A stretch of 64,000 bases of DNA from JAMZMI01 sp039944535 (GCA_039944535.1 JBDUYP010000007.1:372001-436000), one strand, 5' to 3'. Positions 17,685-26,621 are shown, counted from the first letter of the stretch. Made by a program: numbers and translations. Notes: a model not told the origin generated them from the sequence alone.

Positions 17685-19313
17685 ATGCCAAAAGGAACAT
17701 ATTTCATCCCCACACCGACTAATGAACCGATATTGTCCTATGCTCCCGGAACCAAAGAGCGGGAGGAGCTTCAAAAAACTGTAACAGCTTTTCGTGCAGA
17801 GGAGAAAGACATTCCAATGCATATTGACGGAAAAGAGGTAAGGACTGGGAATAAAATACCGATGAACCCACCTCACGATCATCAGCACGTGTTGGGTTAC
17901 TTCCACGAAGGTGACAAAAGCCATGTGGAAGCGGCCGTGGAAGCAGCGCTCAAGGCGAAAGATGCCTGGGCAAGCCTCTCATGGGAGCATAGAGCCAGTA
18001 TTTTTCTGAAAGCGGCGGATCTATTGGCAGGTCCATACAGAGCCAAAATCAACGCGGCAACCATGCTGGCGCAATCAAAAAACGCCTTTCAGGCGGAGAT
18101 AGATGCGGCTTGTGAGTTTATAGATTTTCTGAAATTCAATGCGCATTTCATGCAGCAGATCTATGGTGAACAACCAAAATCTGCCCCGGGCATTTGGAAT
18201 AGGTTGGAGTACCGTCCTCTCGAAGGATTTGTTTTTGCCATTACACCTTTCAATTTCACTTCCATTGCTGGAAATCTCCCGGCAGCTCCTGCTCTGATGG
18301 GAAACACCACAATATGGAAGCCAGCATATACTCAGGTGTATTCGGCACAGGTGATCATGGAGGTTTTCAAAGAGGCCGGCTTGCCAGATGGTGTCATCAA
18401 CCTGATTTATGTTGATGGGCCAGTAGCTGGTGATGTCATTTTTAAGCACCCTGATTTTGCGGGATTACATTTTACAGGAAGTACGGGCGTGTTTAAGTCA
18501 CTTTGGAAAACCATCGGTCAGAATATTGATTTGTATAAGACATACCCCAGGGTAGTTGGAGAAACAGGAGGTAAGGATTTTGTAATTGCTCATAAAACTG
18601 CAGATGCAAAGCAGGTAGCTACCGGGCTTGTCAGGGGAGCTTTTGAGTTTCAGGGGCAAAAGTGTAGCGCTGCATCCAGAGCATACATTCCTTCAAATCT
18701 CTGGGATGAAGTGAGGAAGCACATGGATAATGACATGAAGGACATTAAAATGGGTAGCCCGGAGGACTTCACCAATTTCGTGAATGCCGTGATTGATAAA
18801 AGGGCGTTTGACAAAATCAGCGGCTATATAGATCAAGCCACTAAAGATCCTGATGCTGAAATTATTTTCGGAGGAAACTACGACGATTCAGTTGGCTATT
18901 TCATTGAGCCCACAGTAATTAAGGTGTCTGACCCAAAATACAGAACCATGTGTGAAGAGATATTTGGGCCCGTACTAACGATTTATGTTTATGACGAAGA
19001 CAAATTTGAAGAGACGCTGGATATTGTGGATAGTTCCTCTCCGTACGCATTGACCGGAGCTATATTCTCAACAGATAGATATGCCATCGATCTGGCAGCC
19101 AAAAAACTCGTTCATGCAGCGGGTAATTTTTATATCAATGACAAGCCTACAGGTGCTGTTGTGGGGCAGCAGCCATTTGGCGGAAGCAGAGCCTCTGGGA
19201 CTAACGACAAAGCCGGAGCGGCCATGAACCTCCTTAGGTGGGTGAGTGCACGTACTATCAAGGAGACATTTGTGCCGCCAACTGATTTTAGATATCCATT
19301 TTTGGGAGAGTAA
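17685..19313 (+). CDS. pruA: L-glutamate gamma-semialdehyde dehydrogenase
   Basis: Oxidises glutamate semialdehyde (from pyrroline-5-carboxylate) to glutamate with NAD, the second step of proline catabolism. It is a stand-alone 542-aa enzyme of the mitochondrial-like type rather than the bifunctional PutA. ALDH features are visible: FTGSTGVF for cofactor, catalytic Glu293 in VGETGGKD, and catalytic Cys327 in GQKCSAASR. The GTNDKAGA motif near the C-terminus is typical for this class. No proline dehydrogenase gene is in the window. Followed by a hairpin terminator that includes its stop codon. Confidence 0.95.
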   Translation: MPKGTYFIPTPTNEPILSYAPGTKEREELQKTVTAFRAEEKDIPMHIDGKEVRTGNKIPMNPPHDHQHVLGYFHEGDKSHVEAAVEAALKAKDAWASLSWEHRASIFLKAADLLAGPYRAKINAATMLAQSKNAFQAEIDAACEFIDFLKFNAHFMQQIYGEQPKSAPGIWNRLEYRPLEGFVFAITPFNFTSIAGNLPAAPALMGNTTIWKPAYTQVYSAQVIMEVFKEAGLPDGVINLIYVDGPVAGDVIFKHPDFAGLHFTGSTGVFKSLWKTIGQNIDLYKTYPRVVGETGGKDFVIAHKTADAKQVATGLVRGAFEFQGQKCSAASRAYIPSNLWDEVRKHMDNDMKDIKMGSPEDFTNFVNAVIDKRAFDKISGYIDQATKDPDAEIIFGGNYDDSVGYFIEPTVIKVSDPKYRTMCEEIFGPVLTIYVYDEDKFEETLDIVDSSSPYALTGAIFSTDRYAIDLAAKKLVHAAGNFYINDKPTGAVVGQQPFGGSRASGTNDKAGAAMNLLRWVSARTIKETFVPPTDFRYPFLGE

Positions 19314-19336
19314 TCCTTTCAGGGATTACTTTTCTT
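19309..19336 (+). terminator. Terminator of pruA
   Basis: AGTAATCC (19309-19316) pairs with GGATTACT (19323-19330), followed by TTTCTTCTT. The pruA stop lies inside the left arm. Confidence 0.65.
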
Positions 19337-19409
19337 CTTGTGATGTCCAGTATCGCTCTGCTACAACAAAGAGAACGACCAGGCCAATTCCAATAAGTGT
19401 GAAAGTCAT
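19326..19409 (-). CDS. Possible 27-aa single-pass membrane peptide
   Basis: A minus-strand ATG frame encodes a short Thr-Phe start, a hydrophobic helix IGIGLVVLFVVA and a charged tail ERYWTSQEEK, the layout of bacterial single-pass small proteins. The stop falls inside the pruA terminator hairpin. An in-frame TTG upstream would make it 43 aa. There is no clear ribosome site or promoter. Composition alone supports it, so it is a candidate only. Confidence 0.3.
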   Translation of the reverse strand: MTFTLIGIGLVVLFVVAERYWTSQEEK

Positions 19410-19595
19410 AGAGCGATATTGGTTTGGTGTAAGTATCCAAGATACAGGAATCAATCTGATGAATCTATACCGTCTTTAAGGTATTTATTATCAGCTAGTT
19501 ATACTATAAGTGGTTGAGATTGCACTTATCCAAGTTCGGATAGAATAGAGAATCATATGCAACAAAAACCGATAGGTTCCTGTCGGTTTTTTTAT
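19410..19595 (+). other. Non-coding stretch with orphan terminator
   Basis: No protein gene was recognised between the pruA terminator and the hairpin at 19564-19593. A plus-strand terminator here has no plus-strand gene upstream of it, so a short RNA ending at about 19593 is possible; no promoter was found for it. Confidence 0.3.
19564..19593 (+). terminator. Hairpin terminator without an upstream gene
   Basis: AAAAACCGA (19564-19572) pairs with TCGGTTTTT (19583-19591) and runs on into T. It can also act on the minus strand as a second stop behind tRNA-Asn. Confidence 0.65.
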
Positions 19596-19651
19596 GTTTC
19601 TGGGTCAATAAAGAGGTGGACACTTGCAATTCGTGATTCCGGTTTTAGCAA

Positions 19652-19684
19652 CAAAAAAGCCTGACTGTTTGCACAATCAGGCTT
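19652..19684 (-). terminator. Terminator of tRNA-Asn
   Basis: On the minus strand AAGCCTGA and TCAGGCTT pair around a 12-nt loop, followed by a T-run, starting 7 nt after the tRNA 3' end. Confidence 0.75.
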
Positions 19685-19690
19685 CAATTT

Positions 19691-19767
19691 TGGCTCCTCT
19701 TCTTGGGCTCGAACCAAGGACCCTCTGATTAACAGTCAGATGCTCTAACCAGCTGAGCTAAAGAGGA
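19691..19767 (-). tRNA. tRNA-Asn (GTT)
   Basis: A full cloverleaf on the minus strand: acceptor arm TCCTCTT pairs with AAGAGGA, the D arm includes AGCTCAGCTGGTTAGAGC, the anticodon loop CTGTTAA gives GTT in the stem CTGAC..GTCAG region, and the T arm has GGTTCGAGCC. Discriminator G is followed by an encoded CCA (77 nt in all). It has its own promoter at 19808-19839 and its own terminator. Confidence 0.95.
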
Positions 19768-19807
19768 ATTTTAGTTCCCAATTCACATCATCCTGTGAAA
19801 AGGACTG

Positions 19808-19839
19808 CAAACTTAAATGGCTGATTCAATATCTGCAAA
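19808..19839 (-). promoter_or_regulatory. Promoter of tRNA-Asn
   Basis: On the minus strand TTTG (19836-19839) and TAAGTTTG (19808-19815) are 20 nt apart, an exact match to the Bacteroidota -33/-7 pair. The predicted start near 19804 is 37 nt before the tRNA. Confidence 0.62.
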
Positions 19840-20022
19840 AGCTTTGAAATAAAAATTTTCACAATGACTAAAATTCCCTTAATTAAGACATTATGTCTGC
19901 ATAATATTTGAATTTTCATCAAATCAGGACAAAATGACATTAAAATTTACTCAGATTGGGATTGGTACAAAATTCGAATAATGAATAATTGAATTTTATG
20001 TTCAACTTAAAACTTTAAAAAA

Positions 20023-20451
20023 ATGACACTTATAAAGTACAACCAAAACAACCAGCCAGCTACATATGGCAATTTCATTGACAGATTTTTCAATGATGAT
20101 TTTTTTGGAAGAAAATGGAACTCAACTTTTTCTCCGAAAGTAGATATCGCCGAGACTGACAAAGCTTTCGAGATTCAATTCCATATTCCAGGAATGAAAA
20201 AAGAAGATATAAACATCGATATTTCAGATGATAGATTGACTGTCTCCGGCGAAAGGAAGTTTGAGGAAGAGAAAAATGAAAAGAACTATCACAGCCTCGA
20301 AAGCCACTACGGATCGTTTAGCAGATCGTTTTATCTGCCGGACAACATCGAAGTAGAAAAAGTGGAAGCCAGTTATAAAGATGGCATCTTGAGTCTGAAC
20401 ATTCCAAAAGACGAGAAAAAAGAAACCAAAAGAACGATTAGTGTAAAATGA
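20023..20451 (+). CDS. Hsp20/alpha-crystallin small heat shock protein
   Basis: ATP-independent holdase that binds unfolding proteins as an oligomer. 142 aa; the alpha-crystallin domain spans about residues 38-135 with FSPKVDIAET at its start, and GILSLNIPK carries the conserved strand near the C-terminus. The C-terminal RTISVK tail includes an I-x-V motif that docks into neighbouring subunits. It is a single-gene unit preceded by a 255-bp A/T-rich region without a recognisable promoter, and followed by a strong terminator. Confidence 0.94.
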   Translation: MTLIKYNQNNQPATYGNFIDRFFNDDFFGRKWNSTFSPKVDIAETDKAFEIQFHIPGMKKEDINIDISDDRLTVSGERKFEEEKNEKNYHSLESHYGSFSRSFYLPDNIEVEKVEASYKDGILSLNIPKDEKKETKRTISVK

Positions 20452-20473
20452 TCAATCATGGTCGGTGATTTAG

Positions 20474-20497
20474 GGGCAGGGTAACACCTGCCCTTTT
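20474..20497 (+). terminator. Terminator of hsp20
   Basis: GGGCAGG (20474-20480) pairs with CCTGCCC (20487-20493), followed by T4. Confidence 0.8.
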
Positions 20498-20591
20498 CGT
20501 TAATTAGTGTTAAAGGAGTGCTTTTGCTTGACAGAAGCAGAACAAACTGGTCGTAATTCTAGTATAATAGCCAACAAGAAATTTGATAGAT

Positions 20592-22082
20592 ATGACAAGT
20601 AGGAAGTTAATCTTTGCAATGGTATTCTCTTCGGTTTTAGGAGGAGTCATTGCCCTTGGAGGATATAGCTTGGTTGGACCCGGTGCTGCTCCGGCTCAAT
20701 CAGGACAAAATGATGAAGCCAGTCCGGTTAGTTTCACTAATTATGTTTTTGATTCAGCAGATTTTGTTGTTCCAGAGGGGCTCAATTTTGTGTATGCCGC
20801 CAAATCAGCAACCCCTGCGGTAGTGCACATCAAAACGGTTTACAATGCGACATCAGGCGCACGCAATCCTATGGAAGACTTTTTCAAAGATTATTTTGGA
20901 GAGCAGTATGATAGGGGTGAGAGAGCGCCGGGAAGAGGTGCTGGTTCTGGAGTGATCGTAACCGCCGACGGATATATAGCCACCAACAATCACGTGATTG
21001 ATGGAGCTTCAGAAATCGAGGTTTTGCTTAATGACAACAGGAGTTTTAAGGCGGAAGTAGTGGGAACAGACCCGGATACTGATTTGGCTCTTCTCAAGAT
21101 TGACGGTGAAGGGTTGCCAAAAATGAATTTTGGAAACTCTGAAAATATCCAGATTGGAGAATGGGTGCTGGCTATAGGCAATCCGTATGAGTTTACTTCA
21201 ACAGTAACAGCGGGAATAGTAAGTGCTAAAGCTCGAAATATTGATATCCTGAGAAGATATGGCGATCAGCGCAATAGGTACAAGATTGAGGCTTTTATCC
21301 AGACAGATGCTGCTGTAAACCCAGGAAACAGTGGGGGAGCTTTGGTGAATCTCAACGGTGAATTGGTAGGGATCAATACGGCTATAGCTTCACCGACAGG
21401 ATCTTTTGCGGGATATTCTTTTGCCGTTCCGGCCAGCTTGGTAGAGAAGGTGATTTTCGATCTTAAAGATTATGGTGTAGTGCAGCGACCACTGTTGGGT
21501 ATCAGTATTCAGGATGTGGATGCGGCGTTGGCTGAAGCAGAGGATTTGAACGTACTCAAGGGAGTGTTTGTAGCTGGGGTTGTTTCTAATTCTGCGGCAG
21601 ATGATGCAGGCCTGGAGGTGAGCGATGTGATTGTGGCCATTGAGGGCAAAGCGGTAAACAATGTAGCCGAGCTACAGGAGCAGGTGGCACTCAATAGTCC
21701 CGGAGATAAAATTGAGGTGACTTTCATCCGAAATGGTAAAACAAGAACAACAGGAGCGGTTTTGAAAAATGCCGAGAACAGTACGGAGCGAGTAATTGCT
21801 CAAAGATCAATAGAAGTTGAGGGCTTGAAAGTGGAGCCTGTTTCTGAGGCCATGAAAGATCAGCTGGATATTGATTCAGGGGTACAGATCAAGTCACTTG
21901 GAAATAAGAAATGGGCTGAAGCCAATATCAAAGAGGGCTTCATTGTGACTAAAATTGATCGCAAGCCTATCAACTCAGCTGAGGATTTGACAGCTTCGCT
22001 GGAAAGCGCTCGAGGAGAAGGATTACTGATAGAAGGTATTTACCCGAACGGGGAAAAATCATATTATGGTATAGGTTGGTAG
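20592..22082 (+). CDS. DegP/DegQ-type serine protease
   Basis: Periplasmic HtrA-family protease for misfolded envelope proteins. An N-terminal hydrophobic segment (about residues 5-28) exports or anchors it. The trypsin-like triad is visible: His134 in NNHVIDGA, Asp164 in TDLALLKI, and Ser247 in NPGNSGGALV. Two PDZ domains follow (about 300-390 and 410-490); the second seems shorter and more diverged. 496 aa from the ATG at 20592; a TTG three codons upstream is less likely. Own transcription unit ended by a strong hairpin. Confidence 0.95.
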   Translation: MTSRKLIFAMVFSSVLGGVIALGGYSLVGPGAAPAQSGQNDEASPVSFTNYVFDSADFVVPEGLNFVYAAKSATPAVVHIKTVYNATSGARNPMEDFFKDYFGEQYDRGERAPGRGAGSGVIVTADGYIATNNHVIDGASEIEVLLNDNRSFKAEVVGTDPDTDLALLKIDGEGLPKMNFGNSENIQIGEWVLAIGNPYEFTSTVTAGIVSAKARNIDILRRYGDQRNRYKIEAFIQTDAAVNPGNSGGALVNLNGELVGINTAIASPTGSFAGYSFAVPASLVEKVIFDLKDYGVVQRPLLGISIQDVDAALAEAEDLNVLKGVFVAGVVSNSAADDAGLEVSDVIVAIEGKAVNNVAELQEQVALNSPGDKIEVTFIRNGKTRTTGAVLKNAENSTERVIAQRSIEVEGLKVEPVSEAMKDQLDIDSGVQIKSLGNKKWAEANIKEGFIVTKIDRKPINSAEDLTASLESARGEGLLIEGIYPNGEKSYYGIGW

Positions 22083-22103
22083 TTTATATAGGTTAGGTGA
22101 GTG

Positions 22104-22135
22104 AGCCAGCTGCCTTCAGGCGGCTGGCTTTTTTT
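22104..22135 (+). terminator. Terminator of the HtrA protease gene
   Basis: An 11-bp stem (AGCCAGCTGCC / GGCGGCTGGCT, one G-T pair) with loop TTCA and a T7 tract. Confidence 0.88.
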
Positions 22136-22199
22136 ATGACTGGCGGTTCTTTGTGTAGCTGATCGTATAGATTTGCCAAAATTCAAAATTTACATTCTG

Positions 22200-23744
22200 A
22201 TGAATAGCACCCCAAACATCTCTGAGATTCTAAAATCTCTAAAAATTTCAACCTCAAATTCCGGAGCAGCCATTGGCCATCAGTGGATAGAAACTTCCGG
22301 CAAAAAGATAGAGTCATTTTCTCCCGTAGATGGAAAACCCATTGCTTCGGTAACCATGGCGAGCAAACAAGATTATGATCAGGTGGTTAGTGCCGCACAG
22401 GAGGCATTTTTGACGTGGAGAACCACACCTGCACCTCAGCGAGGTGAGGTAGTTAGACAAATTGGTGAAGAGCTGCGTAAGCATAAAAATAATTTGGGAG
22501 CCCTCGTTTCATATGAGATGGGAAAATCCCTCCAGGAAGGGTTGGGCGAAGTACAGGAAATGATCGATATCTGTGACTTTGCTGTAGGACTTTCGCGCCA
22601 GCTATATGGTCTTACTATGCACTCCGAAAGAGCGTCTCATCGAATGTATGAGCAGTGGCATCCACTGGGGATTGTAGGCATCATTTCTGCCTTCAACTTT
22701 CCGGTAGCTGTTTGGTCATGGAATGCCGCGTTGGCCTGGGTTTGCGGAGATGTTTGTATCTGGAAACCATCAGAGAAAACCCCAATTACAGCTATCGCAT
22801 GTCAAAAAATTGTGGAAACCATCTTTGCTAAAAACAATGTTCACATGGGCGTGAGCTGCCTCGTTATCGGTGATGCAGAGATTGGCCAGGAGATGTCAAA
22901 TGACACACGAGTACCGTTGATTTCGGCAACAGGATCCACACGTATGGGTAAGGCCGTGGGAGAAGCCGTGGGTAAAAGACTGGGCAAATCCATACTTGAG
23001 TTGGGAGGCAACAATGCCATCATCATTACCGAAGACGCTGACATGAATATTGCCATCCCGGGAGCTGTATTTGGAGCCGTAGGTACTTGCGGTCAAAGAT
23101 GTACCTCTACTCGCCGGTTGATCATTCACGAGAGCTTGTTTGAGGATATGAAGGCGCGCTTGACAAAAGCCTATGGGCAGTTGAGAATAGGCAGCCCACT
23201 TGACGAAAACAATCATGTGGGACCACTAATTGATAAGGATGCTGTGGCGATGTATGAAGCTGCAATTGAGAAAATTAAGCAAGAAGGAGGAAAAGAGGTC
23301 ATTGCCGGAAAAGTGCTTTCTGGAGAAAATTATGAGTCGGGTTGTTATGTGAAACCGGCCATTTACGAAGTGTCCAATGATTTTGAGGTAGTCCAAAATG
23401 AGACTTTCGCCCCCATTCTTTATTTGATAAAATACAAGGATCTTGATGAGGCCATCGCCATACAAAATGGAGTGCCGCAAGGGTTGTCTTCGTCTATCAT
23501 GACGACCAATATGCGTGAAGCAGAAATGTTTCTTTCTCAGCAAGGTTCGGATTGCGGTATCGCCAATGTGAACATAGGAACATCGGGTGCTGAAATCGGA
23601 GGAGCATTTGGTGGAGAAAAAGAAACAGGTGGAGGCCGGGAGTCCGGTTCGGATGCGTGGAAAGCATATATGCGCAGACAGACAAACACCATCAATTATT
23701 CAACAGAATTGCCACTGGCGCAAGGAATAAAATTTGATTTATAA
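22200..23744 (+). CDS. ALDH7-type aminoadipate semialdehyde dehydrogenase
   Basis: An antiquitin-like aldehyde dehydrogenase, likely oxidising alpha-aminoadipic semialdehyde to aminoadipate in lysine breakdown. Catalytic residues: Glu267 in LELGGNN and Cys301 in GTCGQRCTSTRR; the ALDH7 pattern QRCTSTRR is present. The C-terminal motif GGAFGGEKETGGGRESGSD is also typical for this class. I chose the ATG at 22200 (514 aa), since a TTG 9 codons upstream only adds residues outside the family. A GreA-like gene follows directly (stop then ATG). Confidence 0.92.
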   Translation: MNSTPNISEILKSLKISTSNSGAAIGHQWIETSGKKIESFSPVDGKPIASVTMASKQDYDQVVSAAQEAFLTWRTTPAPQRGEVVRQIGEELRKHKNNLGALVSYEMGKSLQEGLGEVQEMIDICDFAVGLSRQLYGLTMHSERASHRMYEQWHPLGIVGIISAFNFPVAVWSWNAALAWVCGDVCIWKPSEKTPITAIACQKIVETIFAKNNVHMGVSCLVIGDAEIGQEMSNDTRVPLISATGSTRMGKAVGEAVGKRLGKSILELGGNNAIIITEDADMNIAIPGAVFGAVGTCGQRCTSTRRLIIHESLFEDMKARLTKAYGQLRIGSPLDENNHVGPLIDKDAVAMYEAAIEKIKQEGGKEVIAGKVLSGENYESGCYVKPAIYEVSNDFEVVQNETFAPILYLIKYKDLDEAIAIQNGVPQGLSSSIMTTNMREAEMFLSQQGSDCGIANVNIGTSGAEIGGAFGGEKETGGGRESGSDAWKAYMRRQTNTINYSTELPLAQGIKFDL

Positions 23745-24200
23745 ATGACTTTGACTGAGGAAAGAGACTCACTTTTGGCTGAGTGCAGGAGAATAGTTGA
23801 TGACAGGATAGCCAAAGCTCAAGCGGAGTTGAAATCCTTTTCTGAGCAGTCAGGTGAAGAAACAAAAAGCAGCGCGGGTGATAAGTATGAAACTGCCCGT
23901 GCGATGCTTCACCTCGAGAAGGAAAAAACTGCTGCTCAGCTAAGCGAGAGTATAAAACTGAAAAAGGTATTGGATCAAATAGGTCATGGTTCGGGCAATA
24001 CTGGCTTGGGCAAACTGCTTGCGACCAATCAGGGAAAATTCTTTATTTCGGTGAGCCTGGGCATGGTCAGCTCAAATGAAGAAAAATACTTTGTGCTATC
24101 ACCTGTGGCTCCATTAGGAAAAATTTTCACTCAGGCCAAACAGGGGCAGGAAGTAGAATTTAATGGCAAGAAATACGAAGTTTTGGAAGTTCTGACCTAA
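23745..24200 (+). CDS. GreA-like coiled-coil protein
   Basis: 151 aa. The N-terminal part is a helical coiled coil with acidic residues, and the C-terminal half (FFISVSLGM to VEFNGKKYEVLEVLT) is a beta domain like the C-terminal FKBP-like domain of GreA/GreB. It looks like a member of the Bacteroidota GreA-like group, often misannotated as 3-oxoacyl-ACP synthase. A role in RNA polymerase binding is inferred only. It starts at the base after the ALDH stop, so it should be co-translated, and overlaps the convergent kinase gene by 4 nt. Confidence 0.72.
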   Translation: MTLTEERDSLLAECRRIVDDRIAKAQAELKSFSEQSGEETKSSAGDKYETARAMLHLEKEKTAAQLSESIKLKKVLDQIGHGSGNTGLGKLLATNQGKFFISVSLGMVSSNEEKYFVLSPVAPLGKIFTQAKQGQEVEFNGKKYEVLEVLT

Positions 24201-24694
24201 AGTAACTCTTTTAGGAGCTCTTCTACATTGATAGACTTTGAGCCATCCACGAAAATGTAATCCTCATCCGCACCTTTGGTTTTTCCGTATTTCATGTAGC
24301 TCTTCCAGACATGAGCAGCATACCAGTCTGGCTCTTCGTCCCATCTTTTATCAACAGACTTTCTTTCTTCAAAAAGTGGTTTTTCTATTTCTATGAAAAT
24401 TTTTTTATCAAAAAGAGCCCTTACCGAAGCTGGGTAAAAGGAGAATAGCCCTTCGACAATCACCACATCTGCTGTTGATTTTTCTATTTTGCTGGTAAGT
24501 GCATCCCACTTTACAGTGCTAGGACGTTCCCAGTCCGGCACGCCATCTATCATGGACAAAGCTGCTTTGGGTTTCACAAAATCATCCTGACAAAACACAG
24601 CGACTGTTTTTTTCTTTTTGGTTAAAGCTTTTTCCAATTTTTTGGCCAATGTGGTTTTCCCGGCTCGGCTTACGCCTCCTATTCCTATAATCAT
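24197..24694 (-). CDS. P-loop nucleoside kinase, uridine kinase-like
   Basis: 165 aa. The Walker A motif GVSRAGKTTLAKKL is at residues 6-19, followed by QDDFVKP, which resembles the substrate-binding QDDF motif of uridine and nicotinamide riboside kinases. The central VVIVEGLFSF motif is the family second element. I infer phosphorylation of a nucleoside such as uridine or nicotinamide riboside; substrate is not certain. It faces the GreA-like gene with a 4-nt overlap and lies upstream of the ABC transporter gene on the same strand with a 73-nt gap. Confidence 0.82.
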   Translation of the reverse strand: MIIGIGGVSRAGKTTLAKKLEKALTKKKKTVAVFCQDDFVKPKAALSMIDGVPDWERPSTVKWDALTSKIEKSTADVVIVEGLFSFYPASVRALFDKKIFIEIEKPLFEERKSVDKRWDEEPDWYAAHVWKSYMKYGKTKGADEDYIFVDGSKSINVEELLKELL

Positions 24695-24767
24695 ACGATA
24701 AAACTAAATCATAAAATTGAAAACATGCTTTTGATTTCAGCCAATCGGTTTCACAATCCTGCCAATC

Positions 24768-26504
24768 TTAAATTCTGGCCTGATAAGTATATAAATCAAA
24801 GTAGCGTCCTTTCTTGTCGATCAACTCATCGTGCATTCCTTGTTCCACAATTTGCCCGTTTTCAATGACCAAAATTTGATCTGCTCTTCTTATCGTACTC
24901 AGTCGGTGGGCAATCACAAATGAGGTCCGTCCCTGCATGAGTGTGGCAAGGCTTTCCTGAATGTAGCTTTCACTTTCAGTATCCAGGTTGGAAGTAGCCT
25001 CGTCCAATATCAGTATCCTTGGATTACTCAAAATAGCCCTTGCTATGGCGATTCGTTGCTTTTGACCACCCGAGAGCTTCACACCTCTTTCGCCAATGGT
25101 CGTGTCCAATCCGTCATCAAATCTGTCCGTAAATTCATTTACGTGTGCTGCCTTAACAGCCTCAAGCAATTGAGCTTCTGTTGAGTATGGTCTCGGGAAA
25201 AGTATATTTTCCCTGATGGTTCCCTCGAATAAGAAGTCGTCCTGTAGTACAACACCCAGCTGACTTCTAAAGCTTTCCAGCGAAACTTTCGATAAGTCGT
25301 TTCCGTCCACCAGAATGGTACCTGAGTCAGGATTTAGGAATGATGCAGCCAATCCGGCAATGGTTGATTTTCCTGACCCTGAGGTTCCCACAAGTGCTGT
25401 GACTGAACCAGCCGGTGCTTTGAACGACACATTTTTGATTACATTTTTTTCTTCCTCATAGGCAAAACTCACATTGTCGAATTCTATATCACCATGTATT
25501 TCAGGTATACGTATGTTTCTCACTGAGCCGTCATCTTCCGGCTCCATGTTCATGATTTCTTCGGTTCTGTCAAGGCCGGCAAAAGCCTCAGTCAGCTGAC
25601 TACCGATGTTGCTCATTTGCACTATGGGGGCAATCATAAACCCGAGGTAAAGTGTGAAAGCCAGAAAGTCTCCGAGTGTCAATTGATCGTTGATAATCAT
25701 ATAACCGCCTATTCCCATAATGCCCGTACTGGCCAATCCGAGAAGGAAAGTCGCCGAGCTTGTGACCAGACTCGTGGAGGTCAGGCTTTTTTTCACATTT
25801 TGAAATAGACGAGTCACGCCATCCTCAAATGTTTTCACCTCTTGCTGCTCCGCGTTGAACCCTTTAATCACTCGAACTCCGTTGAGCGTCTCTGTTAGCC
25901 GACCGGTAACTTCTGCGTTGATTTTTCCGCGTTCACGAAATATGGGTCGGATATAACCAAAAGCCTTGAGTGAGATCACTCCAAATATGGTCACGGGCAC
26001 CAGTACATACAGCGTCATCCACGGACTGATGTTGATCAGCAAAACCAAAGAAATAATGGCTGTGAGCGTGCCGCCAAAAAGCTGAACCAGCCCGGTTCCT
26101 ACCAGGTTTCTCACGCCTTCTACATCTGACATGATACGCGACACCAACTCTCCCGACTTGGTATTGTCAAAGAATCGGATCGGTAAGTAAATAATTTGCT
26201 TTTGGACTTTTACACGGAGCTGAGCGATGAGCCACTGCGCTTCTACACTCAGTATTCTTGTGAGAAGAAACGAGGTAGATGCCTGCACGGCTATGGCTGC
26301 CAAAACAATAAGTAGCAGGTTCTTAAGCATCTCCATGTCTCCATTGGCGATTACATCGTCCATGAGATATTTACTCGCTCCCGGAAGAACCAAGCTGGCC
26401 AACCGGCTGAAAATGATCAGAATAAGACCGATTCCCACTGTCTTTCTTCTCGGCCATATGATGGTTTTAAAAACGTGACCAATACTTACATTCGATTTAC
26501 TCAT
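24768..26504 (-). CDS. ABC exporter, membrane and ATPase fusion (MsbA-like)
   Basis: A half-transporter (578 aa) that works as a homodimer. Six transmembrane helices fill residues about 15-310; the nucleotide-binding domain is C-terminal with Walker A GTSGSGKST (about 373-381), Q-loop VVLQDDF, signature LSGGQKQR, Walker B ILILDEA and H-loop IAHRLS. This is the lipid/multidrug exporter type, with MsbA as one possible role. I chose ATG at 26504; a TTG seven codons upstream is less likely. It is divergent from the TonB receptor, and the shared gap carries two metal-repressor-like palindromes. Confidence 0.9.
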   Translation of the reverse strand: MSKSNVSIGHVFKTIIWPRRKTVGIGLILIIFSRLASLVLPGASKYLMDDVIANGDMEMLKNLLLIVLAAIAVQASTSFLLTRILSVEAQWLIAQLRVKVQKQIIYLPIRFFDNTKSGELVSRIMSDVEGVRNLVGTGLVQLFGGTLTAIISLVLLINISPWMTLYVLVPVTIFGVISLKAFGYIRPIFRERGKINAEVTGRLTETLNGVRVIKGFNAEQQEVKTFEDGVTRLFQNVKKSLTSTSLVTSSATFLLGLASTGIMGIGGYMIINDQLTLGDFLAFTLYLGFMIAPIVQMSNIGSQLTEAFAGLDRTEEIMNMEPEDDGSVRNIRIPEIHGDIEFDNVSFAYEEEKNVIKNVSFKAPAGSVTALVGTSGSGKSTIAGLAASFLNPDSGTILVDGNDLSKVSLESFRSQLGVVLQDDFLFEGTIRENILFPRPYSTEAQLLEAVKAAHVNEFTDRFDDGLDTTIGERGVKLSGGQKQRIAIARAILSNPRILILDEATSNLDTESESYIQESLATLMQGRTSFVIAHRLSTIRRADQILVIENGQIVEQGMHDELIDKKGRYFDLYTYQARI

Positions 26505-26548
26505 TTGGATTTTTTGGTTAGGCAATATTATCTAATCGTATTTTCCAT

Positions 26549-26564
26549 GTTTAGGTTCCAAAAC
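26549..26564. promoter_or_regulatory. Imperfect palindrome, second DtxR-like site
   Basis: GTTTAGGTTCCAAAAC has arms GTTT-GG and CC-AAAC around a TT centre. It shares TTTAGG with the better site at 26588. It could be another operator; the match is weaker. Confidence 0.35.
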
Positions 26565-26587
26565 ATTTTGAGCCCTGTCTTTTTATA

Positions 26588-26607
26588 TTTTTAGGCTTAT
26601 CTAAAAA
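26588..26607. promoter_or_regulatory. DtxR-family-like operator
   Basis: TTTTTAG-GCTTAT-CTAAAAA is an inverted repeat with 7-bp arms, close to the TTAGGnnnnCCTAA form of DtxR/IdeR/MntR operators. It overlaps the -33 region of the receptor promoter, where a repressor would block polymerase. The assignment to DtxR is inference from the motif. Confidence 0.5.
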
Positions 26608-26613
26608 AATTAT

Positions 26614-26621
26614 TAGATTTG
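26614..26621 (+). promoter_or_regulatory. -7 box of the TonB receptor promoter
   Basis: TAGATTTG matches TAnnTTTG; TTTA at 26590-26593 lies 20 nt upstream. The predicted start is near 26625, 18 nt before the ATG. Confidence 0.5.

Noticed and set aside
19246..19479. Plus-strand frame of 77 codons overlapping the pruA end
   Set aside because: It starts inside pruA and crosses the pruA terminator; it is out of frame and has no recognisable features.
20529..20570. Sigma-70-like TTGACA and TATAAT before the HtrA gene
   Set aside because: The two are 29 nt apart, far from 17, and Bacteroidota use another consensus.
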